Below, one piece after another: positions 1-7,954 of a stretch of 64,000 nucleotides of DNA. Positions within the stretch are counted from its first letter, which is position 1. Every line of letters begins with the position of its first letter. Source of the stretch: Candidatus Avichristensenella intestinipullorum (GTDB taxonomy: Bacteria; Bacillota; Clostridia; Christensenellales; Aristaeellaceae); the NCBI GenBank assembly GCA_018713305.1, contig DVFI01000099.1:1-64000 (forward strand), written 5' to 3'. Position numbers and translations under genes: made by a program. The notes beneath the pieces were generated by a model, which searched no databases, was not told the origin of the DNA, and worked only from the letters and a program-made list of their open reading frames with translations.

Positions 1-33
1 CCGCCCCGTCCCGCCGCCCCAAGGCTGCGGGAC

Positions 34-73
34 AAAAAAAGGGCCGTTGAAAAACCTGCGTTTTTCAACGGCC
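34..73 (-). terminator. Rho-independent terminator
   Basis: A perfect 14-bp stem (GGCCGTTGAAAAAC and its complement) with a 4-base loop is followed on the minus strand by C and seven T. It is the last hairpin of the array and the likely end of the transcript that carries the peptidoglycan-binding gene. Confidence 0.8.
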
Positions 74-75
74 TC

Positions 76-146
76 GGACCGTCGAAGAACCCCTTTGGGA
101 GGTTTGGAGGGCCGAAGCCCTCCAACTGCCATCCGAACCCGGCGAC
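76..146 (-). repeat. Dispersed TTCG-hairpin 3'-end element, copy 1
   Basis: Read on the minus strand, this runs CCGGGTTCGG, a spacer, a 9-bp hairpin with TTCG loop (GGAGGGCTTCGGCCCTCC), about 20 bases, then TTCGACGGTC, followed by a terminator hairpin and CTTTTTTTGTC. The same order of parts occurs at 45235-45325 and, more diverged, at 29521-29601. Each copy lies just after a gene and in the same orientation as that gene. Confidence 0.6.
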
Positions 147-320
147 ATGCGCGGCGGGTTCGGAAGCCTTGCGCAGCAAGGTTTCCCTGCACGTTTCCCC
201 GGCCGCGCCCCCAGGCGCAGGGGAAACGTGTCCTGGCGAAAAAGGCCGGCTGCGCCGACCTTTTTCGACAAGCTGGGGCCGTTGAAAAACCTGCGTTTTT
301 CAACGGCCCTTCGCGCGGCC

Positions 321-1403
321 TCAGCCGTTGGGATGCTCGGCCTCCGGCTCCGCCGTCACTTCCGGTTCCGCTGTCGCTTCCGGCGCTGCCGTTGCCTCCG
401 GCTCGGCCTGGTCCGGCTCCACCTGGATATCCAGCCCTTCCATCAGCGCCCGGAGCGTCTCAGGGCCGGCCACGCCGTCGTCCCGCAGCCCGTTATCGCG
501 CTGGAACGCCCGCAGCGCCGCGCGGGTTTTATTGCCGAAAATATGGTCCGCGGTATCGTCCAGATACCCGCGCACAATCAGCGCTTCCTGCATGGCGCGC
601 ACGTCCATGCCCGCCATGCCCCGCTGCAGAATGCGTTCAAACCCTTCGGGCATGGTTGCGTCCGGAGCGACATACGCAGGAATGTCCACGCCCAGCGCAG
701 CCAGCGCCTGGCGCGTCTGCTCGCCGACCATCCCGTCGCGCGTCAGCGACTGTGCCCGCTGAAAGCGCATGACCGCCGCGCGCGTCCTGGGGCCGTAAAT
801 GCCGTCTTCGCGTCCGACGTTATAGCCCAGGCCGGCCAGCCCCTGCTGCAGCGCCAGGACATCGTCGCCGCGCGTCCACAGCTTGAGCGTGCGGTATTCC
901 CCCTGTGCCGGCGCGGGCGCCTCCGTCGGTTCGGCGGGGGCTTCTGTCGGCTCTGCGGGCGCTTCTGTCGGCTCTGCGGGCGCTTCCGTCGGCTCCGCAG
1001 GGGCTTCCGTCGGCTCCGCGGGGGCTTCCGTCGGCTCCACCGGCGTATAGACAATCTGGAAGGCGATGCCGCCCTCTTCCTGCGGAGACTGCGCCTGCGC
1101 GCCGGTGAGCACGAAATCGTTCACGCCGGGCACGCATTCCACCGTAAACGCGCCTTCCTCCTCGTCCAGCGCGAGCGTCACCGTCTGCGGCGTATCCTGC
1201 CAGGTCCCCTCAAATCCCTGCCAGAGCGCGTAGCTCTCGCCCGGCACGCCCCCAAAGCCCACGGCATTGGTGGCGCGGTCCGTGGTTTCCGGATACGCAA
1301 TCAGCGAGAATTCCCGTTCTTCTTGCGCCACCGCCAGCCCCGACAGCGTCAGGCACAGCGCCAGCAAGAGCGCCAGGCAGCCGTACAACCGATAGTGTTT
1401 CAT
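321..1403 (-). CDS. Secreted peptidoglycan-binding protein with Pro/Glu/Ala/Thr linker
   Basis: The 360-residue protein starts at ATG 1403 behind GGAGGAAACGGGA; the upstream ATG of the ORF track lies inside the preceding gene. Residues 1-27 are a signal peptide. About 80 residues of Ig-like sequence follow, then six PAEPTEA heptads. Two PG_binding_1 domains follow, one containing DGIYGPRTRAAVMRFQ and the other IFGNKTRAALRAFQ, and an acidic TAEPE-rich tail ends the protein. The domains should anchor it non-covalently to the cell wall outside the cell. No catalytic domain is visible, so its effect on the wall is unknown. It is the last gene after ftsZ and the MBL gene and probably shares their transcript. 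Confidence 0.8.
   Translation of the reverse strand: MKHYRLYGCLALLLALCLTLSGLAVAQEEREFSLIAYPETTDRATNAVGFGGVPGESYALWQGFEGTWQDTPQTVTLALDEEEGAFTVECVPGVNDFVLTGAQAQSPQEEGGIAFQIVYTPVEPTEAPAEPTEAPAEPTEAPAEPTEAPAEPTEAPAEPTEAPAPAQGEYRTLKLWTRGDDVLALQQGLAGLGYNVGREDGIYGPRTRAAVMRFQRAQSLTRDGMVGEQTRQALAALGVDIPAYVAPDATMPEGFERILQRGMAGMDVRAMQEALIVRGYLDDTADHIFGNKTRAALRAFQRDNGLRDDGVAGPETLRALMEGLDIQVEPDQAEPEATAAPEATAEPEVTAEPEAEHPNG
919..1044 (-). repeat. 21-bp tandem repeat, six copies
   Basis: Six head-to-tail 21-base units (type GCTTCCGTCGGCTCCGCAGGG on plus) encode the PAEPTEA heptads of the peptidoglycan-binding protein. The inner units are nearly identical and the outer ones diverge, as expected for slippage-driven length variation that stays in frame. 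Confidence 0.85.
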
Positions 1404-1434
1404 TCCCGTTTCCTCCGTCCTTTGCGTTCCTGCC

Positions 1435-2298
1435 TCAGGACTGACATATCCACCAGCTTGCGCCGTCGGTGGCCATATACACCGTTCCTTCGGCAGTGTA
1501 GTAATCGTCGATTGCGCGGTATTCCAACTGTCGGACCGTCTCGGCCACATAGTCGCGGCCATTTGTCACCACCGCGGCGAGCGGCCTGACCACATTTAGG
1601 AAATTGGGCACGCTGGGCGTGATGCCATGGTGGGCGACCTTGAAAACATCGGCACGCAGGTCCTCCGGCTCCAGCATTTCCAGCAGGCGGCGCTGCCCGA
1701 CCCCCGAAGCGTCCGCCATCAGCAGCAGCACGCGCTCCCCATACTTGACCTTGAGCACCAGCGAGCGCGCGTTGGCGCCATGGGTTTGGTCATCGTCCCG
1801 GTACACGAATACCCGCGCGTCGCCCAGCGCAAGGATATCGCCATGCCCCACGGTCACAAAGGCGGCGCCCGCTTCCTCCAGGAGCGGAAACAGCGGGTCA
1901 TAGGTGGACGGCGCGGCGTCGGGCCGATAGGGCGAAAGGAACACGGATACGCCATAGCCGTCGCGCAGCAGCCGGACTGCGCCGTCGATATGGTCCGCAT
2001 CGCCGTGGGTATTGAGCATCATATCCAGGCGCTCCAGCCCCTGCTCGGCCAGCAGCGCTTCCACGGCGCGCTCGCAGCCGGCTTCGCCCCCGTCTATGAG
2101 CAGCGTTTCCCCGCCGCACCGCAGCAGGAAGCCGTCGTTCCCCAGGCCCAGGTTGAGAAAGAACGCTTCAAACAGCGGCGTGCCCTCGTCAAAGGGACAC
2201 GCCGCGCTCGTATCAATCAGCGGTATTTCCGCGCGTGCGGCGCAGCCCGCCAGGCATATCCAGCATGCCAGCCACGCCAGCAGCAGCCCTCTGCGCAC
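1435..2298 (-). CDS. ComEC-type metallo-beta-lactamase-fold lipoprotein
   Basis: This is a 287-residue MBL-fold hydrolase. An N-terminal signal with lipobox LAGC (Cys19) predicts a lipid-anchored extracellular enzyme. The metal motif THGDADHID and a later AHHG resemble the soluble C-terminal domain of ComEC and related stand-alone hydrolases, whose substrates may be nucleic acid or phosphodiesters. The start is GTG, only two bases after the ftsZ stop, with no clear Shine-Dalgarno, so translation is probably coupled to ftsZ. There are no ComEC membrane helices. The substrate cannot be told from the sequence. Confidence 0.78.
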   Translation of the reverse strand: MRRGLLLAWLACWICLAGCAARAEIPLIDTSAACPFDEGTPLFEAFFLNLGLGNDGFLLRCGGETLLIDGGEAGCERAVEALLAEQGLERLDMMLNTHGDADHIDGAVRLLRDGYGVSVFLSPYRPDAAPSTYDPLFPLLEEAGAAFVTVGHGDILALGDARVFVYRDDDQTHGANARSLVLKVKYGERVLLLMADASGVGQRRLLEMLEPEDLRADVFKVAHHGITPSVPNFLNVVRPLAAVVTNGRDYVAETVRQLEYRAIDDYYTAEGTVYMATDGASWWICQS

Positions 2299-2300
2299 GA

Positions 2301-3581
2301 TTAACGCTTCGGCGGCCTGCGCAGATAGGCGGGCACGTCGCTGCCTGCGCCGCCGCGTTCCGGCATGGGTTCCGGCGCGGCCTGCGGCTCCAGATCGGGG
2401 CGCTGCGGCTGGGCGTATACGGGGCGTGCGGGCTGCACGGGCGGCTGCTGCCGGGTATTGACAAAGGCGGGGATTTCCGGCTCGTCCGGCCGGACGCGCG
2501 CGCTCTCCGTCTGGGCATGCCAGCCCGAAGAATAGCCGCCGTAGGAGGGCGTCCTGTCCGCCGTGGCGTACAGGCGTTCGCGCTCGCGCTCATAGGGCTT
2601 GCGCGGCGGCTCCTTGGGCGGGAAGGGGGTTTTCTCAAAGCCGGTGGCAATGACCGTAATGCGCACTTCGTCCTCGAGCGTCTCGTCGATGCCCGCGCCG
2701 AAGATGATGTTCGCTTCGTTGTCCGCGGCCTGGATAATCAGCTGCGCCGCCTCGTTGATGTCCACGATGGACATGTTCACGCCGCCCGTCACGTTCATCA
2801 GCACGGCGCGCGCGCCGTCGATGGAGGTTTCCAGCATGGGGCTGGAGATGGCGTTCTTGGCCGCCTCGACCATGCTGTTCTCGCCCTTGCCGACGCCGAT
2901 GCCCATATGGGCCATGCCGCCGGATTCCATGACGGTCTTTACGTCCGCAAAGTCCAGGTTGATAAGCGCCGGCACGGCAATCAGGTCGGAAATGCCCTGA
3001 ATGCCCTGTCGGAGCACGTCGTCGGCAATTTTGAAGGCTTCCATCATCGTGGTGCCCTTGGTCACCACCTGCAGCAGGCGGTCGTTGGGAATGACCACCA
3101 GGGTATCCACCCGCTGCATCAAATCCTGGATGCCGCCTTCGGCGTTTTTCATGCGCTGTTTGCCTTCAAAAAGGAAGGGCTTGGTGACGACGCCTATGGT
3201 CAGACATCCCAAATCGCGCGCCACTTCCGCCACGATGGGCGCGGCGCCCGTGCCCGTTCCGCCGCCCATGCCCGCCGTGACGAACACCAAATCCGCCCCT
3301 TTGAGCATCTGGGCAATTTCTTCGCGGCTTTCCTCGGCAGCCCGGCGGCCGATATCCGGGATTGCGCCGGCGCCCAGGCCCTTGGTCAGTTTATCGCCAA
3401 TCTGCAGGCGGTTGGGCGCGAGCGACATGGCCAGCGCCTGCTTGTCGGTGTTGACGGAAATAAATTCCACGCCGCGCAGGCCCTCTTCCACCATGCGGTT
3501 GACGGCGTTGCCGCCCGCGCCTCCACAGCCGACGACCTTAATGGAAGCGAAACTGTTCTGTTCAACCTCAAACTCCAGCAT
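2301..3581 (-). CDS. ftsZ: Cell division protein FtsZ
   Basis: FtsZ is the tubulin-like GTPase that polymerises into the cytokinetic ring. The 426-residue protein has the GTP-binding signature GGGTGTG at residues 106-112 after an N-terminal [14 protein letters not shown]. It also has the T7-loop region [11 protein letters not shown], a Pro/Arg/Gln-rich linker of about 90 residues, and a C-terminal peptide DVPAYLRR that should bind FtsA. Of two closely spaced ATGs the second (3581) lies seven bases after GAGGGG, so I start there. ftsA is 51 bp upstream. The tubulin-fold part is canonical. Confidence 0.98.
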   Translation of the reverse strand: MLEFEVEQNSFASIKVVGCGGAGGNAVNRMVEEGLRGVEFISVNTDKQALAMSLAPNRLQIGDKLTKGLGAGAIPDIGRRAAEESREEIAQMLKGADLVFVTAGMGGGTGTGAAPIVAEVARDLGCLTIGVVTKPFLFEGKQRMKNAEGGIQDLMQRVDTLVVIPNDRLLQVVTKGTTMMEAFKIADDVLRQGIQGISDLIAVPALINLDFADVKTVMESGGMAHMGIGVGKGENSMVEAAKNAISSPMLETSIDGARAVLMNVTGGVNMSIVDINEAAQLIIQAADNEANIIFGAGIDETLEDEVRITVIATGFEKTPFPPKEPPRKPYERERERLYATADRTPSYGGYSSGWHAQTESARVRPDEPEIPAFVNTRQQPPVQPARPVYAQPQRPDLEPQAAPEPMPERGGAGSDVPAYLRRPPKR

Positions 3582-3632
3582 TGTCATCCCCCTCAATTCC
3601 TGTATATCGGGCCTCCCGTTCGCCCGCGATGC

Positions 3633-4805
3633 TTATCGCTTAAACAGGCTCTTAAGCCTGTCGAAGACGCCGCCGTTTTCCACCTGCTGTTCAATGGTTT
3701 CAAAGACCAAATCGATTAAGCCCAGCGCGCTGGAATAGACGGGGCTGTTGAGCTTGGCCGCCTTGGGCGTGGGCGAGCGCACCGGCCGCTCCATCTGCGC
3801 CGAGAGGTACTCCCGGCCTCCCCGCATCATGGCGAGGCCGCCGCCGGTCAGGTAGACGTTGGACCAGCTGCCCAGGCGCACGCCGCTGTGGTTGAGCTCC
3901 TCGCGGATTTTCTCGGCGATTTCGTCCACGCGCGGCTCCAGCACGCGCGCCACATCGTCGCGCGTAAACGTCACGGGCCGTCCGCTCTCGTTGACCGCCT
4001 CTATATTGTCGCCCCCGGGCATCCCGAAAATGTAGCTGCGCTTGATTTGTTCTGCCATCGCCATGGTCACTTCCAGGCCGTACGTCAAATCCACCGTAAT
4101 ATGCGCGCCGCCCATGGGAATCACCTTATGAAAGACCAGCGCGTCGCCTTCCACCGCCATAATTTCCGTATTGAGGTAGCCGATATCGATGAGCACCGCC
4201 GTGCGGTCCCTGTCCTCCGGCGGCAAAAACAGCAGCGCCTCGCCCATCGGCGAGGAGAAAAAGCCCGCCACCTCGATGCCCAGCTTCTGCATCCGGCGAT
4301 TGATATCGTTCAGGAAGAATTCATCCGCCACAATAAAGGAAACGAACGTCTTGAGCGCCGAGCCCTTGATGCCCACCGGCTCCATCGTCTTTTTCCCGTC
4401 GTCCACCATGAACCAGGCCGGCGAACGATGGATAATCACGCCGCGCACCGGCTGAATCTCCTGGTCCGCCATGGCAAAGATGCGCTCCACGTCCGCGGGG
4501 GTGACATGCGGGTCCACACCCTGCAGCTGCAGCGTCGTCTCCGTGACATACACGCGGCAGAACTCGCCCGGAACCCCCACATGAATTTCCCGGATATGCC
4601 GGTGCGACTGCGCCTCCGCCTCCTGAATGGAATCGCGGATGGCGTCGTCGACCTTCTCCGGCGTATTCCAATAGCCGTCGATATAGCCGTCATAGGGTAC
4701 CTGACCGGCGCCAATGATATCGCAGCGATGATACCCGCCGCTTTCCGCCACCAGCGTGACGACTTTAGAGGTGCCAAAGTCGATGGCCGCCGCCATGTTT
4801 TTCAT
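3633..4805 (-). CDS. ftsA: Cell division protein FtsA
   Basis: FtsA is the actin-like ATPase that tethers FtsZ filaments to the membrane and recruits the divisome. The 390-residue protein has the N-terminal phosphate-1 motif AIDFGTSKV, a second nucleotide motif AVLIDIGYLNTE, an adenosine motif YLTGGGLAMM and a C-terminal amphipathic helix ending DRLKSLFKR that serves as membrane anchor. Start 4805 is chosen because AGGGGGTATCATC precedes it; the ORF track start is 17 codons further upstream. It forms a unit with ftsZ from a promoter just upstream. Confidence 0.96.
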   Translation of the reverse strand: MKNMAAAIDFGTSKVVTLVAESGGYHRCDIIGAGQVPYDGYIDGYWNTPEKVDDAIRDSIQEAEAQSHRHIREIHVGVPGEFCRVYVTETTLQLQGVDPHVTPADVERIFAMADQEIQPVRGVIIHRSPAWFMVDDGKKTMEPVGIKGSALKTFVSFIVADEFFLNDINRRMQKLGIEVAGFFSSPMGEALLFLPPEDRDRTAVLIDIGYLNTEIMAVEGDALVFHKVIPMGGAHITVDLTYGLEVTMAMAEQIKRSYIFGMPGGDNIEAVNESGRPVTFTRDDVARVLEPRVDEIAEKIREELNHSGVRLGSWSNVYLTGGGLAMMRGGREYLSAQMERPVRSPTPKAAKLNSPVYSSALGLIDLVFETIEQQVENGGVFDRLKSLFKR

Positions 4806-4894
4806 GATGATACCCCCTGTCCAATTGGGTAAGGCCAACACGCCCGTCTCGTCCAAAAGCGCGAGCGGGCATATGCGCCCATTGCATCATCGTT

Positions 4895-4923
4895 ATTGTA
4901 CCCTGTCTTGACGATGATTGCAA
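4895..4923 (-). promoter_or_regulatory. Sigma-A promoter for ftsA-ftsZ
   Basis: On the minus strand TTGCAA, 17 bases, TACAAT, ending about 90 bases before the ftsA start. The spacer is part of an imperfect 10-bp inverted repeat (4901-4930), which may also attenuate read-through from divIB. Confidence 0.75.
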
Positions 4924-5014
4924 GACAAGGTTTGCCGCTTTCGCGGCGAAAAAAGCAAAAAAGTGCATGGAAATTTCTTATTTTGCCGAAAATCAAACCG
5001 ACCGTCGGTTTGTT

Positions 5015-5779
5015 TTACGGAATCTCGAGCACCGGCGCTTTGAAATCCGCGGTCGTTCCCGTGGTAACGTCCAGTACGCCGCCGCGCACCGTATACCCGC
5101 TGCGCAGCTGCGGAAGCACCGCGTCCAGCGCGGCGATTTTCTTTTGCAGGTCCGTCTCACTGCCCAGCAGGACCTGCAGGCCGTCGTAGGTTACCAGGTA
5201 CAGGTTGTCCAGATCCGCCACGTTCAATTCCGCGATGTCCGAAAGGAGCCCCTGTTCCTCGGCATGAAACAGCAGCGCGCGCACGGCGTCCTCCTGGCCC
5301 GCCGTCGAGAAGGCGATGGGCTGGCCGACGCGGACGGAGGCCACCTGCGCGCCGGTAATGACGGGGACGTTGAGCGCGATATCAATGTCCACCATCTGCT
5401 CCAGTACGATGCCTTCCTTGTCCAGCATAATGAGCGTGCCCATCCACAGCATCGTCGCATAGGGCGTGTTTTCCTCTACGGTCAGGATAAGCCGGTCGGG
5501 AAAATCGCGCCAGAGGCTGACGAAATCCAGGTATCGATGCTCGTTTACGCGCTTTTCCACCTCCGACGCATCCACGGAAAACATGCTCTGCCCGTAGGAC
5601 AGCCCGGCGGCGGAGATGATTTCCTCGTCCGTCAACAGGCGCCTGCCTTCCACGGTGATGCGGTGCACCACGAACACCGTCCTGCTCAGCAGCAGCGCCG
5701 CGACGCACAAAAGCGCCAGCAGCGTCACGGTGGCAATGGCGCCGGGATGGGTGGTCTGTTTTTTCCGGGCGAGCTTCAT
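5015..5779 (-). CDS. divIB: Cell division protein DivIB/FtsQ
   Basis: This is a single-pass membrane protein of the divisome that partners FtsL and FtsB/DivIC. The 254-residue form has a short basic cytoplasmic tail, one transmembrane helix (about residues 14-36), a POTRA domain beginning VFVVHRITVEGRRLLTDEEI and a beta domain with VEENTPYATML. Start 5779 follows AAAGGAAACGCC; the longer ORF start would run into murA. It lies 158 bp after murA and about 200 bp before ftsA. It is short, with no long cytoplasmic extension of the Bacillus type. Confidence 0.9.
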   Translation of the reverse strand: MKLARKKQTTHPGAIATVTLLALLCVAALLLSRTVFVVHRITVEGRRLLTDEEIISAAGLSYGQSMFSVDASEVEKRVNEHRYLDFVSLWRDFPDRLILTVEENTPYATMLWMGTLIMLDKEGIVLEQMVDIDIALNVPVITGAQVASVRVGQPIAFSTAGQEDAVRALLFHAEEQGLLSDIAELNVADLDNLYLVTYDGLQVLLGSETDLQKKIAALDAVLPQLRSGYTVRGGVLDVTTGTTADFKAPVLEIP

Positions 5780-5937
5780 GGCGTTTCCTTTCCGGCACAG
5801 GCGCATGCGCATGGTACCGGGGGTAAATTCTCCGTTTTTTCTCCGTTTCCCTGCTTTTCCCCCGCAAACTCCGGAAGAAACCTCGGGGACAGGCCGGCGC
5901 GCGGGCCCGTCGCGGGGCAGACCCGCGTGCGCCGGAA

Positions 5938-7200
5938 TCAGCTTTCCACGTCCACACGCGCTATGGACGCGCCCAGCGCGGCCAGCTGCCCCTCCAGGCA
6001 CGCATAGCCCCGGTCAATCAGCGCCACGCCCTCCACCTCCGTCTCGCCCCGGGCGCACAGGCCCGCCAGCACCAGCGCCGCGCCGCCGCGCAGGTCATGC
6101 GCGGTCACGCGCGCCCCGTGGAGCGCCGGAACGCCGCGTACGACCGCCATGCGCCCGCTGACCAGGATATCCGCGCCCATGCGGCCAAATTCCGGGACGT
6201 GCGTAAAGCGGTTTTCAAACACGTTTTCCATGATGACCGAGCTGCCCTCTGCCACGGTGGCCAGCGCCATGGTCTGCGCCTGCATATCCGTGGGGAATCC
6301 CGGATGCGGGGATGTCTGCAAGTGCGCAAACGCCTTCAGACGGGACGGCGCGCACAGGTCAATGCGGTCCTGCGATTCCTGGATGCGGCAGCCCATTTCC
6401 CGCAGCTTGGCGATGACCGCGGTCAGGTCCTGGGCGTCCACGCCCAGCACCGCCCCTTCGCCGCCCGTAATGGCCAGCGCTTCCAGCAGCGTCCCGGCCA
6501 CGATGCGGTCGGGCATGGCGCGATACTGCACGCCCTGCAGCCGCCGCACGCCGTCTATGACGACGGTATGGGTGCCCGCGCCCTGCACGTTGCCGCCCAT
6601 GGCGTTGATAAAGCGCTGCAAATCCAGAATCTCCGGTTCCCGCGCCGCGTTGTGCACGACGGTTCTGCCCGGGGTCAGCACCGCGGCCATCATGACGTTT
6701 TCCGTCGCGCCCACGCTCGGATAATCAAAATGCACCGTGCCCCCGTGCATGGCCCTGCCGTCGCAGACAATCTGCCCGTTGCGCTCGTCAATCCGCACGC
6801 CCAGCGCGCGCAGGCCCTGCAGGTGCAGGTCGATGGGCCGCAGGCCGATGTCGCAGCCGCCGGGATATGTAACGACCGCGCGCCGCAAGCGGCCCAACAT
6901 GGGGCCCAGCAGAAAGATGGACGAGCGCAGCTTCTTGGCCAGGCGGTCCGGCAGCGCCTCTTCCTTCAGGCCCGACGGGTCAATGCGCAGTTCCCCTTCC
7001 TCGCGCGCGGCGCAGCATCCCAGCATGCGCAGGATTTCCAGCATATGCTCCACGTCGCTGATGTCCGGCGCGTCCGACAGCCGAACCGGTCCGCCGGCCA
7101 GCAACGACGCCGCCAGCATCGGCAACACCGCGTTTTTCGCGCAGCCTACCCGGATTTGCCCGCACAGACGCCTGCCGCCCTCGACACGGAGAATCCGCAT
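5938..7200 (-). CDS. murA: UDP-N-acetylglucosamine 1-carboxyvinyltransferase
   Basis: MurA transfers enolpyruvate from PEP to UDP-GlcNAc, the first committed step of peptidoglycan synthesis, in the cytosol. The 420-residue protein has the active-site loop PGGCDIGLRPIDLHL with the fosfomycin-target Cys116. It also has NAAREPEI, PHPGFPTDMQAQ and VFENRFTHVPE, all family hallmarks. ATG 7200 lies eight bases after GGGGAGG and is preferred to an in-frame GTG three codons earlier. One oddity is that the usual SGAKNA near the N terminus reads VGCAKNA here, keeping Lys22 and Asn23 but with Cys at the Gly position. Confidence 0.96.
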   Translation of the reverse strand: MRILRVEGGRRLCGQIRVGCAKNAVLPMLAASLLAGGPVRLSDAPDISDVEHMLEILRMLGCCAAREEGELRIDPSGLKEEALPDRLAKKLRSSIFLLGPMLGRLRRAVVTYPGGCDIGLRPIDLHLQGLRALGVRIDERNGQIVCDGRAMHGGTVHFDYPSVGATENVMMAAVLTPGRTVVHNAAREPEILDLQRFINAMGGNVQGAGTHTVVIDGVRRLQGVQYRAMPDRIVAGTLLEALAITGGEGAVLGVDAQDLTAVIAKLREMGCRIQESQDRIDLCAPSRLKAFAHLQTSPHPGFPTDMQAQTMALATVAEGSSVIMENVFENRFTHVPEFGRMGADILVSGRMAVVRGVPALHGARVTAHDLRGGAALVLAGLCARGETEVEGVALIDRGYACLEGQLAALGASIARVDVES

Positions 7201-7264
7201 GCGCGTCACCTCCCCTTCTCAGCCTATGCGGCGTGCGAAAAGAGGTGCGGCGCGGTCCCCGGCG

Positions 7265-7305
7265 AAAAAGACCGACCGTCTGAACGCGGGCGTTCAGGCG
7301 GCCGG
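7265..7305 (-). terminator. Rho-independent terminator
   Basis: A hairpin with a perfect 8-bp core (CTGAACGC and its complement) extends to about 16 positions with two mismatches, and is followed on the minus strand by TCTTTTTC. It ends the transcript of the 7346-7912 gene and separates it from murA. Confidence 0.65.
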
Positions 7306-7345
7306 CTTCAACGCGCTGCGTCGCGCAGCTTTGTCGCGGCGCCCC

Positions 7346-7912
7346 TCAGGGCGCCAGCAGGCTATGGTCGGAAATCAGCGCGCTGCGCACGCCGTAATCG
7401 GGCAGCTGGGTATAATCCTCCTGGGGCGGTACCTCCCGCTCGGACACCGTCTGCGCGTCCAACCGCCCCTGGGAAAGGGTCACATGCAGAATCGTCTCAA
7501 AGCCCATCTGTCCCCGCAGCAGATACATGCCGCCTTCCGGGCACGGATACAGCAGCGAGTGCGACGCGCTGACGCCGCCCAGGCACACGGGCGCGCCGCC
7601 CCAGAGCGTATACACGTTCCAGAGCATATCCGCCTCGCATGTGCCTTCCTGCACAATCAGTTCCTTGACGCCGTCGCCGTCCATGTCATACAGGTAATAG
7701 ACCAGATACGGGTCGTTCCATTTCTCGCTGCACGCGTCCAGCACGGACGCATAGGGCAGATAGTCCGTGCTGTCGACAGATTCGCCGGCGGAAAGAAGAC
7801 GAAACACCATCCTTTCTCCCTCCGCCGCCGTCTGACTCTCCTCTGCCTGCGCAGGCACGCCCGCACAGGCCAGCAAGGCGCACAGCAGGCATATACATCC
7901 CCGATACCGCAT
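7346..7912 (-). CDS. Small secreted protein with Asp-rich DxDGDG motif
   Basis: I do not recognise the family of this 188-residue protein. Residues 1-23 form a signal peptide ending PAQA. The mature part has YDMDGDGVKELIV around residue 75, the calcium-loop-like Asp pattern seen in FG-GAP/VCBS and dockerin-like repeats, here present once. The remainder is a mixed-charge domain of perhaps beta character. ATG 7912 follows GGAAGAATC. It is flanked by its own terminator and by the GntR gene upstream, with a 42-bp gap that could allow cotranscription. An extracellular role is inferred only from the signal. Confidence 0.7.
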   Translation of the reverse strand: MRYRGCICLLCALLACAGVPAQAEESQTAAEGERMVFRLLSAGESVDSTDYLPYASVLDACSEKWNDPYLVYYLYDMDGDGVKELIVQEGTCEADMLWNVYTLWGGAPVCLGGVSASHSLLYPCPEGGMYLLRGQMGFETILHVTLSQGRLDAQTVSEREVPPQEDYTQLPDYGVRSALISDHSLLAP

Positions 7913-7954
7913 GATTCTTCCTCCTTTTTACAAGTGTCGCCGGTGCGCATGGGC

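Larger units (their letters stand above)
34..309 (-). other. Array of seven consecutive stem-loops (structured 3' region)
   Basis: This 276-base stretch begins 11 bases after the stop of the peptidoglycan-binding gene and is almost entirely inverted repeats. In minus-strand order the stems are 276-309 (15 bp, CTGC-type loop), 237-267 (14 bp with one wobble), 190-230 (11 bp, with a nested 5-bp stem at 205-218), 162-186 (10 bp plus one mismatch), 133-163 (9 bp), 104-125 (9 bp, TTCG loop) and 42-73 (14 bp, then T7). The first and last hairpins are the same 32-base sequence. No coding signal is convincing here. It is either a structured 3' UTR or RNA, or a mosaic of palindromic intergenic elements; the sequence cannot decide. 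Confidence 0.6.

Noticed and set aside
47-1589. Plus-strand ORFs of 241 and 480 residues
   Set aside because: They run through the hairpin array and antisense to the peptidoglycan-binding gene, and have no ribosome site.
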